NCBI GenBank assembly: GCA_017305715.1
Contig: JAFKKG010000029.1
Location: 1 to 64,000, forward strand
DNA: 64,000 nt
DNA from: Hyphomicrobiales bacterium
Lineage (GTDB): Bacteria; Pseudomonadota; Alphaproteobacteria; Rhizobiales; Xanthobacteraceae
Direction: 5' to 3'
Positions 52,161-61,415 of the stretch are shown here, piece after piece. The notes beneath the pieces were generated by a model that was not told the DNA's origin, searched no databases, and worked only from the letters and a program-made list of their open reading frames with translations. A program made the translations under genes and the position numbers. Each line of letters begins with the position of its first letter. The stretch's first letter is position 1.

Positions 52161-54500
52161 TTGCGCGAGCGTTACCAAGGTCAGTCCCTGAACCGGCTGG
52201 AGGATCATCGCTTCCTCACCGGGCGCGGGACCTATGTCGCCAATGATCACGTGGCAAACGCGCTGCACGCCCATGTGGTCCGCTCGACCCATGCTTTCGC
52301 GCGTATCGTCAAGCTCGATCTGGACGCTGCGCGCGCACTTCCCGGCGTCGTGGCGGTGCTGTCCGAGGCCGACCTCGCCGCCGACGGGATCGGCGATCTG
52401 CCCTGCGTCACCGTGATCGATGCGGTCGAGCCGATCATCGCGCCGCCGCGCCCGGCGCTGGCGCGGGGCTTCGTACGGCATGTCGGCGATCCCGTCGTGC
52501 TGATTGTCGCCGAAACGCTGGAGGCGGCGGTCGCGGCCGGCGAGGCGGTCGACATCGCCTATGAGCCGCAGCCCTGCGTCACCGTGGCCACCGCCGCGCT
52601 GAGGCCGGACGCCCCGCTGTTATGGAAGGAGGCGCCGGGTAACTCCGCGTTCCTGTTCCACAAGGGCGATGCAGCGGCCGTGGCCGCGGCGATGGCGTGG
52701 GCCGCGCATGTCGTCGAATGCGACCTCTTCAACAATCGCGTGGTGGCCGCCCCCCTGGAGACCCGCGCGGCGATCGGCTTCCATGACCGCAAGAGCGATC
52801 AATTTCTGCTGTCGGTGACCGGCCAGGCCGTTCACGATACCCGCAAGGTGCTCGCGGGCGCCGTTTTCAAAATTCCGCTCGAGCGCCTGCGCGTGGTGGT
52901 GCCCGATGTCGGCGGCGGCTTCGGGATGAAGAACTACGTCTATCCCGAATATGCGCTGGTGCTATGGGCGGCCAGAAAGCTCGGCCGTCCGGTGCGCTGG
53001 GTCTGCGAACGCAGCGAGGATTTCGTCAGTTCGGCGCACGGCCGGGATTTCTTTTCCCGCGCGCGGCTCGGGCTCGACAGCGATGGCCGGTTTCTCGCGC
53101 TCGACGTGAGGGCGGTCGCCAATATGGGCGCCTATCTGTCGACCAGCGGCCCGATCAGCTCCACCAATGCGGCCGGCAGCGCGATCGGCGGCGTCTATGA
53201 CATCCCCGCGGTGTTTTACGAGGTGCGCGGCGCCTTCACCAACACGCCGCCGATCGACGCCTATCGCGGCGCCGGCAAGCCGGAAGCCAATTATCTGATC
53301 GAGCGGCTGGTGAACCTTGCCGCGGCCAAAACCGGGATCGATGCGGTCAAACTGCGCCGCCGCAACATCGTCAGCAAATTTCCGCATCGCACGGCGATGG
53401 GCATGAAGATTGACGGCGGGCGCTTCAAGGCGAACCTCAACGACGCGATCGTACTCGCCGATCGCGAGGGCTTTCGCAAGCGGCGCAGGCAGGCGAGCAA
53501 AGCCGGCCTGCTGCGCGGTCTCGGGATTGCCTGCTTTCTCGAGACCTCCCGCGGCGTGCCGCTCGAAATGGCACGGGCCGCGTTCGAGGCTGACGGCACG
53601 GTGTCGCTCGCGGTCGGTACCCAGTCCAACGGTCAGGGACATGAAACCGCCTATCCGCAGGTCGCAGCCGACATGCTCGGCTTGCCGATCGATGTCTTCC
53701 GCTTCCGGCAGGGCGACACGGATTTTCTGCCCGGCGGTAACGGCCATGGCGGGGCGCGTTCGATGCATATGGGCGGCACCGCGCTGGTCATGTCGTTGCG
53801 AAAACTGATCGAGAAGGGAAAGCTGATCGCAGCGCATCTGTTGCAAGCGCCGGCCGATCAGGTGGCTTTCGTCGACGGCCGCTTTGTCGTGCGGGGGACG
53901 GGGCGCGCGATCGAGATCGGCAAGGTGGCCGATGCCGCGCGGGATGCCGCCAATCTGCCGGAAGGAATGATTCCGGGGCTCGAAGGAAGCGCGACCAACT
54001 CCTCCGACCTCTATAATTTTCCGAACGGGTGCCATGTCGCGGAAGTCGAGATCGATCCCGACACCGGCGTGGTGCGGCTCGATCGCTACACCATCGTCGA
54101 TGATTTCGGCAGCCTCATCAATCCGCGCCTGGCGCTCGGCCAGGTGCATGGCGGCGTGGTGCAGGGCATCGGGCAGTCGCTGCTGGAGCACGTGGTGTTC
54201 GATCCCGAGGGGCAGTTGCTCAGCGGCTCCTTCATGGACTACACGCTGCCGCGCGCGCAGGACCTGCCGAATTTCGCCGGCGGCCTCAATCCATCGGCGC
54301 CCACCGCATCGAACCCGCTCGGCGTCAAAGGCACCGGGCAGGCCGGCAGCATCGCAGCGCCCCAGACCATCATGAACGCGGTGCTCGATGCGTTGTCGCC
54401 GCTCGGCATCGATGAACTGGACATGCCGGCAACGCCCTATCTGGTGTGGAGCGCCATCCAGGCGGCGCGCGCACGAACGTCGGGGCAGGTTGCGAAATGA
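52161..54500 (+). CDS. Molybdenum hydroxylase large subunit (xanthine dehydrogenase/CoxL family)
   Basis: 779 residues. TTG 52161 is chosen because GAGGAGGTGA lies four bases upstream and the product then begins MRERYQGQSLNRLEDHRFLT, as in this family; upstream in-frame ATGs (52113, 52065) lack an SD. Domains: aldehyde oxidase a/b hammerhead (1-130), then the molybdopterin-binding domain with GGGFGMKNYVYPEYALVLWA. The active-site loop AYRGAGKPEANY is of form II (aldehyde-oxidase-like), not the AYRCSFR of CO dehydrogenase. No 2Fe-2S or FAD subunit is adjacent. Its stop overlaps dgoK by four bases. Confidence 0.87.
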   Translation: MRERYQGQSLNRLEDHRFLTGRGTYVANDHVANALHAHVVRSTHAFARIVKLDLDAARALPGVVAVLSEADLAADGIGDLPCVTVIDAVEPIIAPPRPALARGFVRHVGDPVVLIVAETLEAAVAAGEAVDIAYEPQPCVTVATAALRPDAPLLWKEAPGNSAFLFHKGDAAAVAAAMAWAAHVVECDLFNNRVVAAPLETRAAIGFHDRKSDQFLLSVTGQAVHDTRKVLAGAVFKIPLERLRVVVPDVGGGFGMKNYVYPEYALVLWAARKLGRPVRWVCERSEDFVSSAHGRDFFSRARLGLDSDGRFLALDVRAVANMGAYLSTSGPISSTNAAGSAIGGVYDIPAVFYEVRGAFTNTPPIDAYRGAGKPEANYLIERLVNLAAAKTGIDAVKLRRRNIVSKFPHRTAMGMKIDGGRFKANLNDAIVLADREGFRKRRRQASKAGLLRGLGIACFLETSRGVPLEMARAAFEADGTVSLAVGTQSNGQGHETAYPQVAADMLGLPIDVFRFRQGDTDFLPGGNGHGGARSMHMGGTALVMSLRKLIEKGKLIAAHLLQAPADQVAFVDGRFVVRGTGRAIEIGKVADAARDAANLPEGMIPGLEGSATNSSDLYNFPNGCHVAEVEIDPDTGVVRLDRYTIVDDFGSLINPRLALGQVHGGVVQGIGQSLLEHVVFDPEGQLLSGSFMDYTLPRAQDLPNFAGGLNPSAPTASNPLGVKGTGQAGSIAAPQTIMNAVLDALSPLGIDELDMPATPYLVWSAIQAARARTSGQVAK

Positions 54501-55405
54501 GCCAGGCCGCCTACGCCGCCGTCGATTGGGGGACCAGCAGTTTCCGGCTCTGGCTGATGAACCCGGCTGGCGACGTGCTGGCGGAAAGGCGCAGCGCGGA
54601 GGGCATGATGGCGGCGGCCAAAGCCGGTTTTGCCGCCGTGCTGCAATCGCATCTCGATGCTGTGAGCGCCGCCGAGAATTTACCGGTCGTGATCTGCGGC
54701 ATGGCGGGGGCTCGCCAGGGATGGGTCGAGGCCGGATATATCGACACGCCGGCACATCTCGCAGCTATTTTGCAACGTGCCGTCCCGGTCTCCGGACAGT
54801 CACGTGATATCCGGATTCTTCCGGGTATCGCGCAGCGCGATCCCGCGGCGCCGGACGTGATGCGGGGTGAAGAAACCCAATTGCTCGGTGCGCTCGGCGC
54901 CGAGGGCGAGGCGCTGGTCTGCATGCCCGGCACCCATTCGAAATGGGCGCAGGTGCGCGGCGGAACGGTCGAGCGCTTCACGACATTCATGACCGGCGAA
55001 CTCTTCAGCGCGGTGTCGCAAGCGACGATCCTGTCACTGGCGGTCGCCAATGCCGATGAAGCCGTCGACACCGCGGCATTCAAGTCGGCGGTGTCAGCCG
55101 CTTTTGCAGCACCGGCATCGGCCGCAAACCTGCTGTTTCAGGTGCGCTCGGGTCAGCTGCTGTTTGGCGGCGGTCCCGCCGCGGCCCGCGAGAAAATATC
55201 GGGAACCCTGATCGGCCTCGAATTGGCGGCGGGCCTCGCCGGACATAGTTCCGTGCGCGGCGTCACATTGGTGGCGTCGGGAAGATTGCAAGAATTGTAT
55301 CTGTCGGCATTCGCCACGCTTTCGGTTGCGGTCCAATCGATCGATTCCGACGATGCGGTTCGCTGCGGCCTTGCCTTGGCCGCCAAGACCATTTGGAAAT
55401 TGTAG
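54497..55405 (+). CDS. dgoK: 2-dehydro-3-deoxygalactonokinase
   Basis: 302 residues. DWGTSSFRLW (ATP/sugar motif near the N-terminus), VICGMAGARQGWVEA, and CMPGTHSKWAQV define the DgoK family. It phosphorylates 2-keto-3-deoxy-galactonate to the 6-phosphate. ATG 54497 overlaps the stop of the molybdenum hydroxylase as ATGA. The next gene is the matching aldolase. Confidence 0.9.
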   Translation: MSQAAYAAVDWGTSSFRLWLMNPAGDVLAERRSAEGMMAAAKAGFAAVLQSHLDAVSAAENLPVVICGMAGARQGWVEAGYIDTPAHLAAILQRAVPVSGQSRDIRILPGIAQRDPAAPDVMRGEETQLLGALGAEGEALVCMPGTHSKWAQVRGGTVERFTTFMTGELFSAVSQATILSLAVANADEAVDTAAFKSAVSAAFAAPASAANLLFQVRSGQLLFGGGPAAAREKISGTLIGLELAAGLAGHSSVRGVTLVASGRLQELYLSAFATLSVAVQSIDSDDAVRCGLALAAKTIWKL

Positions 55406-55416
55406 GGTGTCAACGC

Positions 55417-56055
55417 ATGAATCCTGTTCCATTCCCGCCGATGAAGCGTCCGCTGGTCGCGATCCTGCGCGGCATCAAACCCGACGAGGTCGAGGGCATC
55501 GTCGACGGGCTGATCGAGAGCGGCATGACGGCGATCGAGATCCCGCTCAATTCGCCGGATCCGTTCAGCTCGATCGCGATCGCCGTGAAGAAGGCGCCGG
55601 CGGAAATCCTGATCGGTGCGGGCACCGTGCTGACACCGGAAGATGTCGAGCGGCTCCATGATGTCGGCGGGCGGCTGATGGTGTCCCCGAATGTCGACCC
55701 CGAGGTCATCGCCAGCGCCTGGGACCGCGGCATGGTCACGATGCCCGGCGTGTTTACGGCGACGGAGGCCTTGCTGGCGGCCAAATCGGGCGCTTCTGCG
55801 CTGAAATTCTTTCCGGCCGGTATCCTTGGCGCATCGGGGATCACGGCGATCCGCGCCGTTCTTCCGGCGAACCTGATGATCGCCGCCGTGGGCGGAATAT
55901 CCGACAGCAATTTCGGGGATTACACCAGGGCCGGCATTCATGCGTTCGGCCTCGGCACCAGTCTCTACAAGCCTGGCATGACAGCGGCCGAAGTCGCGGA
56001 ACGCGCCGAGGCAACGATCCGCGCGTATGATGTGGCGATGCAGGGATCGAAATAG
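55417..56055 (+). CDS. dgoA: 2-dehydro-3-deoxy-6-phosphogalactonate aldolase
   Basis: 212-residue class I aldolase of the KDPG/KDPGal family. Catalytic glutamate region GMTAIEIPLN and Schiff-base lysine in ALKFFPAGILG; MVSPNVDPEV is family-typical. It splits KDPGal to pyruvate and glyceraldehyde 3-phosphate. ATG 55417 is preferred over 55393, which lies inside dgoK. Completes galactonate breakdown with dgoK. Confidence 0.9.
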   Translation: MNPVPFPPMKRPLVAILRGIKPDEVEGIVDGLIESGMTAIEIPLNSPDPFSSIAIAVKKAPAEILIGAGTVLTPEDVERLHDVGGRLMVSPNVDPEVIASAWDRGMVTMPGVFTATEALLAAKSGASALKFFPAGILGASGITAIRAVLPANLMIAAVGGISDSNFGDYTRAGIHAFGLGTSLYKPGMTAAEVAERAEATIRAYDVAMQGSK

Positions 56056-56068
56056 TTCGGCGCCACGA

Positions 56069-57802
56069 CTACGGCGTCACGCGGCTTAGTTCGCCAGGCT
56101 GCTTTGGATCGCTGCGACTGAAGCGCCAGATCGATCGCTCGGGGAACGCCTTGCGCAACGCGGCGGCGTCCGCGCCTGCGCGTGCGTAGAGCACGGCGGC
56201 GTCCATCGATGGCGGGTTGCGCGCAAGGTCCCAGCTATGCAGTCCCGGGCCGTCGGTGTCGTCCAGAATCACGACCGCGTTCCCGGTCACGGCTTGTGTC
56301 ACCAGCCTGAACGGCTCCTGGCGCGAAAACACCTGGCGCTGAAAACCGGTCAGCACCAGCGGCCAGGTGCCAAGAAGGAACAGCAGGCAGGTGATCGAGG
56401 CGAGCGGCAGCATCGCCCGCTCGATCGGCCGCTCCAGCCGCGCCATGACGGAAGGCAGCGCCGAGACGATGGTGACGATCATCAGGGGAAACGCATCGAA
56501 ATAATAACGGGGGCCGTACCGGTTGCCGCCGAGATCTGCGAAGGCGACATAGGCGAGCACGAAGCCGGGAAAGATCAGGTCGTAAAAGGCGAGTTTGCGG
56601 TCCCTGAGTTTGAGCACCAGGCAAATGCCGTAGGCGATCAGCAGGACCGGAGAGGTCCACGATGCCAGTTCGACCAGGCGGTCCACGGTCACGCCCACGC
56701 CATTCAGAATCCGCGACGGTTCGAGCCCCACGAAGATTTCCGACATTTCCGGGTTGTCGATGACGAAATAGGCGCTGCGGAACGGGCTGCCGGTGATCTG
56801 ATAGTGGTAGATCATCAGCAGCGCCAGAAACGGAATAAACCCGGCCGCCATGAGTGCGATGATGCGCGGCCATGCAGCCGGCCTCTGCAGCGCCAGCCAC
56901 AGCAGCATGGCCGGCAGCAGCGGCAACACGTCGAAATAGCGCGTCATCGCCAGCCAGCCGGCGATGGCGCCCGCTGCGACCAGTCTGTATCCCCGCACGG
57001 TTTCGCCGCCCGGCAGCAGGCAGAGGCAGAACGACAGGATCAGGAGCGATGAGAATGTATGCGCGAAATAGGAAGCCGCGTTCATGACGTAGAACGGGGT
57101 CAGCGTAAAAAGCGCCACCGCAATGATCGCTGCGAACTGATCGCCGACACGCCTGCAAAGCGCGGATAGCGCCACGACACTGCCGCCTCCCAGCAGCGCG
57201 TTCACCATCCATGCCGGGATGCCCAGCAACAGCCCTGCGGAGAGCACCATCGGCCATCCCGGCGGATACTGGCTGACCCATTTGGATTCGAAAATCCAGG
57301 TGCGGAACGGGATCAGATCCGTCCCCAGCGCCGGCGGGGTTTCCCACAATCGAAATCCGGCAAGCGTATGCGCCTCGAACAAATAGCTGTACTCGTCGCC
57401 GGAATTCGGAAATCGATCCAGCACGAAATAGGCGACCGACAATGGCAGCAGCACGCTGGCCACGACGATCAATGCCGTGCACCAGTTCGTGCGTGCCGCG
57501 ATCCAGGAAACGGTCCGGCCGCTTGTTCGATCGGCTTCGCCGGCAGAGATGATGGCAACGCCGATGGCAATGAGACCGATACAGAGCCCGGTCTGGATCG
57601 CAAACATCCAGCGCAAATCATCCCACGGACCTGCGCAGTGGCCCGCGATCCGGCCGGGGCATGGCGTCAGCCAGAGGGATTTTTGCAGCCACGGCAAAAT
57701 GATTACAAACGCAATGCCCAGTCCCAGCAAAGCGAGCCGGCGGAATCGCGGCGACATCCAGCCTCGTTCGACGAGCAGCACATCAAATTTGTCCGCGTGC
57801 AT
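56069..57802 (-). CDS. GT39/ArnT-like membrane glycosyltransferase
   Basis: 577 residues with about eleven hydrophobic segments. The first periplasmic loop carries the acidic motif FPNSGDEYSYLFEAHTLAGF, typical of GT-C enzymes that use polyprenyl-phosphate sugars. Convergent with dgoA. It may decorate a lipid or surface polymer; substrate unknown. Confidence 0.8.
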   Translation of the reverse strand: MHADKFDVLLVERGWMSPRFRRLALLGLGIAFVIILPWLQKSLWLTPCPGRIAGHCAGPWDDLRWMFAIQTGLCIGLIAIGVAIISAGEADRTSGRTVSWIAARTNWCTALIVVASVLLPLSVAYFVLDRFPNSGDEYSYLFEAHTLAGFRLWETPPALGTDLIPFRTWIFESKWVSQYPPGWPMVLSAGLLLGIPAWMVNALLGGGSVVALSALCRRVGDQFAAIIAVALFTLTPFYVMNAASYFAHTFSSLLILSFCLCLLPGGETVRGYRLVAAGAIAGWLAMTRYFDVLPLLPAMLLWLALQRPAAWPRIIALMAAGFIPFLALLMIYHYQITGSPFRSAYFVIDNPEMSEIFVGLEPSRILNGVGVTVDRLVELASWTSPVLLIAYGICLVLKLRDRKLAFYDLIFPGFVLAYVAFADLGGNRYGPRYYFDAFPLMIVTIVSALPSVMARLERPIERAMLPLASITCLLFLLGTWPLVLTGFQRQVFSRQEPFRLVTQAVTGNAVVILDDTDGPGLHSWDLARNPPSMDAAVLYARAGADAAALRKAFPERSIWRFSRSDPKQPGELSRVTP

Positions 57803-58135
57803 TGCTAGGCCCCTGGCGCGTCACGCGCGATCGCATGCGGGATGCTGCCCTTTGCCTATGCCAGATTCTGTAATGTTCGCTTAAATGGCTCGCGTGATTT
57901 GAAGGGCCTGGGTGGGGCGACGCGTTCGCCGGACCAGGGTTAATACGGCTTTAATTGCAACCCAAGGGCGGCTCGATGCAGTTGAGGGGACTGGCCGCGG
58001 TGAGCGCCTGCCATGGAGGCCGCGCGCCTGGGTGCGGCTGCCTGGAAATATTCCGCAACATAAGGAGCCCTCCAACACAATTTTCCGGCCAGATTGTTCC
58101 ATAGGCAAGTGTCTCCGGGGCCCGGGGAACACGAT
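57803..58135. other. 333-bp intergenic region without visible features
   Basis: Lies between divergent genes and must hold both promoters. No palindrome, T-run terminator or small gene with an SD stood out. Confidence 0.6.
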
Positions 58136-58984
58136 ATGCGGCGATGCCATTTCAATTTCATGTTGAAGCTGTTCTGTGTGAACGCATTCGTGGCGATCCT
58201 TGCCGGTTGCGCCAGCGCGCCGCTGACCACATCCGGATCGCTCATGTCCTATGATGGTTTGGCGCCGGCGGAGGGTATCGTCACGCGATCCAAGTTGCGG
58301 ATAGATAAAGCCGACATACTGGCGGCGAAAAGGGTTGCGATCGTACCGACGTCGTTCGCGGCGGCACGGGCCGAACTGACCGACCAACAGCGGCGCGTGA
58401 TATCAAATGCGGTGGACCGGTCCGTCTGCATCGGCTTGAGCGACCGCTTTGAAATCGTCCCGCCCGGGCAGGGTGCGGATTTGGTCGTTCACGTCACGGT
58501 TACCGATGTCACCGTGACCGATGCCGCCGTCGCGGGCACATCGAAGGTGGCCTCAGCCGTGCCCATGTTCCTCACTGGAGGAGCCTCCCACATCATTGTC
58601 CCGCGCATTCCGTTTGGCATGGGGAGCCTGTCGGTCGAGGCCGAGGCGAGGGACATGCAAGGCCGGCAAAAAGCTGCGTTCGTCTGGGCCCGTGGCGCGG
58701 ATATCCTGACCAGTACGCCGCGCCTTTCGGCATCTGGCGATGCCTATGATCTTGCGGGTGAATTCGGCGCGGATTTCAGCAAATTGATGATCACCGGCGA
58801 GAATCCGTTCGACAAGAAGCTGTCGATGCCGAGCGCGCACCGCGTGCAGTCCGCGCTCGGGGGTAAACCAAAATACGCGGCCTGTGACGCCTTTGGGCGC
58901 ACCGGCGTTCCGGCTTTCCTCAGCGGCAAGATGCTTGGGGCGCCTCCGGAATGGGTCGACGATGCAAAACCGGTCAGCGAATGA
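58136..58984 (+). CDS. DUF3313-like lipoprotein
   Basis: 282 residues with lipobox LAGC (Cys25), so a lipoprotein. The body (SYDGLAPAEGIVTRSKLRID; VVHVTVTDVTVTDAAVAGTS; GSLSVEAEARDMQGRQKAAF) fits the DUF3313 family of unknown function. ATG 58136 gives a complete signal; ATG 58160 is the alternative. It lies about 100 bp before a response regulator and could be its target or neighbour only. Confidence 0.78.
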   Translation: MRRCHFNFMLKLFCVNAFVAILAGCASAPLTTSGSLMSYDGLAPAEGIVTRSKLRIDKADILAAKRVAIVPTSFAAARAELTDQQRRVISNAVDRSVCIGLSDRFEIVPPGQGADLVVHVTVTDVTVTDAAVAGTSKVASAVPMFLTGGASHIIVPRIPFGMGSLSVEAEARDMQGRQKAAFVWARGADILTSTPRLSASGDAYDLAGEFGADFSKLMITGENPFDKKLSMPSAHRVQSALGGKPKYAACDAFGRTGVPAFLSGKMLGAPPEWVDDAKPVSE

Positions 58985-59085
58985 CCAGAAACGCGCCATC
59001 GCCATGCGCGGCTCCGCCATCAAAGCGGCCATAATCCGCCTTCAAGCGTCTTGCAGATGGAACCAGGTATCGGGCAGCGGAGACC

Positions 59086-59802
59086 ATGCAGCACATTTTG
59101 ATTGTCGATGACGATCTGGAAATACGGAAGCTGCTCGGGAGGTACCTGACCGATCAGGACTATCGCGTGTCGCTGGCGTCCGATCGGCGGTCGATGCAGG
59201 ACGTGCTCGTCAACAACGAAATCAGCCTGATCGTGCTCGACGTCCTGCTGCCGGACGGGTCAGGACTCGATATCTGCCGGGACCTTCGCCGTAACGGCTC
59301 CGAAATACCGGTGATCATCCTGACCGCGCTGAAGGAGGATGTGGACAGGATCATCGGGCTCGAGATCGGCGCCGACGATTATCTCGGCAAACCGTTCAAC
59401 CCGCGCGAACTGCTCGCCCGCATTCGCGCCGTGCTGCGCCGAAACCTGACGCAGGAGATACGGCTTTCCCACGTGCTCGAACACCGGTTCGGCAAGTTCA
59501 AGCTCTATCCCGGGGTGCGCCAGGTGCTGGACGAACGCGAAGCGCCGCTCGATCTGACCGGGTCCGAGTTCGACTTGCTTCTGGCGATGGTGAGGCGGCC
59601 CGGCCGGCTATTGTCTCGCGACCAGCTGCTCGAACTGACCAATCGCGGCAGCGAAGCGGTGTTCGACCGATCGGTCGACGTGTTGATGAGCCGGCTGCGG
59701 CGGAAACTCGGCGACAATGAAGAGTTTCAAATGATCAAGACGGTGCGGAACGGCGGCTATCTCTTCTCGGCCCGCGTCGAAACCGTTGGTATCGAATCAT
59801 GA
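59086..59802 (+). CDS. OmpR-family response regulator
   Basis: 238 residues. Receiver domain with the acidic pair VDDD (residues 8-10), phospho-acceptor Asp52 (LIVLDVLLPDGSG) and Lys in LGKPFNP. A winged-helix effector domain follows (about 135-232; LTGSEFDLLLAMVRRPGRLL; VDVLMSRLRRKLGD). It pairs with the histidine kinase that overlaps its stop by four bases. Confidence 0.92.
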   Translation: MQHILIVDDDLEIRKLLGRYLTDQDYRVSLASDRRSMQDVLVNNEISLIVLDVLLPDGSGLDICRDLRRNGSEIPVIILTALKEDVDRIIGLEIGADDYLGKPFNPRELLARIRAVLRRNLTQEIRLSHVLEHRFGKFKLYPGVRQVLDEREAPLDLTGSEFDLLLAMVRRPGRLLSRDQLLELTNRGSEAVFDRSVDVLMSRLRRKLGDNEEFQMIKTVRNGGYLFSARVETVGIES

Positions 59803-61085
59803 ATTCGATACGGGTACGCGTCGCGTTGATGCTGGTCGGCTCCATCCTTTGCGTTGTGGTCCTTTCAACGCTCGTGATGTCGAAGATGGTCATCGATCTC
59901 GTCGAGGGAAATTTTCGGCAAGGATTTGCCGAACGCGTCAGCGCCTTCGCTCCCTCGCTGACCTTCCAGGGAAACGCAGCTGTCTTCCGCATGCAATCGC
60001 AACCGGGGCCGGGTGAAGTCCTCGAAAAGCCGACGGCCGAGGTGAAAGAGTCGTTTCGAAAGCGTGGCGTGCCCTTCGACGTCGTCGTCAAGCAGCCTTC
60101 GCCTGGACGCCAGACGGTTTCGGTCCATATGGGGCCAGGCTGGCTGACCTGGCCCGTTCCGAGCCTCACCCCGCCGCCGCGTGTCTGGTACGGTCTCGCC
60201 GGATGGATGGGCCTCATTGCGATCGGCGTCATCGGCGTCGCGCTCATCGTCGCGCATCAGACCACCAAGCAACTGAAGTTCCTGGAAACGATGGCCAAAG
60301 CCGTTGGCCGCGATGGCATCCTGCCGACAATTCGCGAAGAGGGATCCGCCGAAATCAGGGCCACCGCCCGCGCCCTCAATTTGATGGGCGAAAGCCTGAA
60401 GAACGCCATGGAAACCAGGATGAGGCTGGTCGCCGCGGCCGGACATGATTTGCGAACGCCGATGACGCGCATGCGCCTTCGCGCGGAATTTCTCGGTGAC
60501 GACGAGCGCCCAAAATGGCTGCATGATCTCGATGAGCTGGACAGGATAGCCGACAGCGCCATTCAACTCGTCCGCGAAGAGAGTGTCGGAAAAGGAACCG
60601 AGCCGATCAGGCTCGACGTCCTGGTCGGGCGGGTTTGTCAGGAACTCATACTCATAGGTCTTCCGGTCGAAATTGCAGGCCTTGACCAGGTGACGGTCAG
60701 GATGTCCCCGTTGGCTTTCACGAGAGCATTGAGGAATCTCGTCATCAATGCCGCGACCCATGGCGGCGGCGCGATCGTCAGCGTGGTCGGGAACGGTGAG
60801 ACTGCCTTGGTCATCATCGACGATAACGGCCCCGGGATTCCCGAAAAGGACCTGTCGAGTGTCTTCGAGCCGTTCTTTCGGGTCGATCCGGCGCGGCGGA
60901 AGCATATTCCAGGCGCCGGTCTGGGCCTCGCCATCGCCAAGGAAATCGTCGAGCGGCAGGAAGGCACGCTGATGATCGAGAACCGGAAATCCGGCGGGTT
61001 GAGGCAGACGCTCTCGTTCGCGAGGGAGTTGGCGACATTGCCGGCCGACGCGCCGCCTGTGAAGGCGTTGGTCGCGGCAAGGTAG
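59799..61085 (+). CDS. Sensor histidine kinase
   Basis: 428 residues. Membrane segments about 7-27 and 132-152 flank a periplasmic sensor of about 100 residues. A HAMP region (153-205) leads to the H-box with His216 (AAGHDLRTPMTRMRLRAEFL), then N, G1 and G2 boxes (NLVINAATHGG; IDDNGPGIPEKD; GAGLGLAIAKEIV). Similar in plan to EnvZ/RstB-type kinases. Partner of the regulator upstream; signal unknown. Confidence 0.92.
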   Translation: MNSIRVRVALMLVGSILCVVVLSTLVMSKMVIDLVEGNFRQGFAERVSAFAPSLTFQGNAAVFRMQSQPGPGEVLEKPTAEVKESFRKRGVPFDVVVKQPSPGRQTVSVHMGPGWLTWPVPSLTPPPRVWYGLAGWMGLIAIGVIGVALIVAHQTTKQLKFLETMAKAVGRDGILPTIREEGSAEIRATARALNLMGESLKNAMETRMRLVAAAGHDLRTPMTRMRLRAEFLGDDERPKWLHDLDELDRIADSAIQLVREESVGKGTEPIRLDVLVGRVCQELILIGLPVEIAGLDQVTVRMSPLAFTRALRNLVINAATHGGGAIVSVVGNGETALVIIDDNGPGIPEKDLSSVFEPFFRVDPARRKHIPGAGLGLAIAKEIVERQEGTLMIENRKSGGLRQTLSFARELATLPADAPPVKALVAAR

Positions 61086-61415
61086 AGGTGAAATGCACTC
61101 AGGTTGATCGGCGGGCGGCAGTCTCGCTGCAGCTCTCCCGCTTGCGGGGCGAGACGAGCGAAGTTCGCTCTTAGGCCGGCGCGCTCAACGAGCGCGGCGG
61201 GTGGGAGCTCTCTCCACAATAAGACTCGCGGCGACACCCCACCCGACCCCCGCAAGCGGGAGAGGGCTTCGCCGCTGCCGCCGTCGGCGCGATACGACAC
61301 TGAAGGGCAACCGCCGGTTTGCCGAAGCGAACGCGTGCGTGCCTGGAACGGGCATCGCTGGTATTTTCGCCGCGTCGAAGTTTGTGGCTGGACACCACGC
61401 GTTCCGGGATACGCC
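61086..61415. other. 330-bp gap holding a widely spaced inverted repeat
   Basis: Between the converging kinase and dehydratase genes. Contains a perfect 17-bp inverted repeat (see separate entry) in GC-rich, repeat-like DNA. Long plus-strand frames through here are shadows of the dehydratase. Confidence 0.6.
61134..61264. repeat. REP-like 17-bp inverted repeat
   Basis: CTCTCCCGCTTGCGGGG (61134-61150) and CCCCGCAAGCGGGAGAG (61248-61264) are perfect inverted repeats 97 bp apart; each arm also contains a small CCCGC/GCGGG hairpin. The CTCTCCCGCTTGCGGG word is a familiar intergenic repeat in Bradyrhizobium-type genomes, so this looks like a REP/BIME-type unit. Confidence 0.65.
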
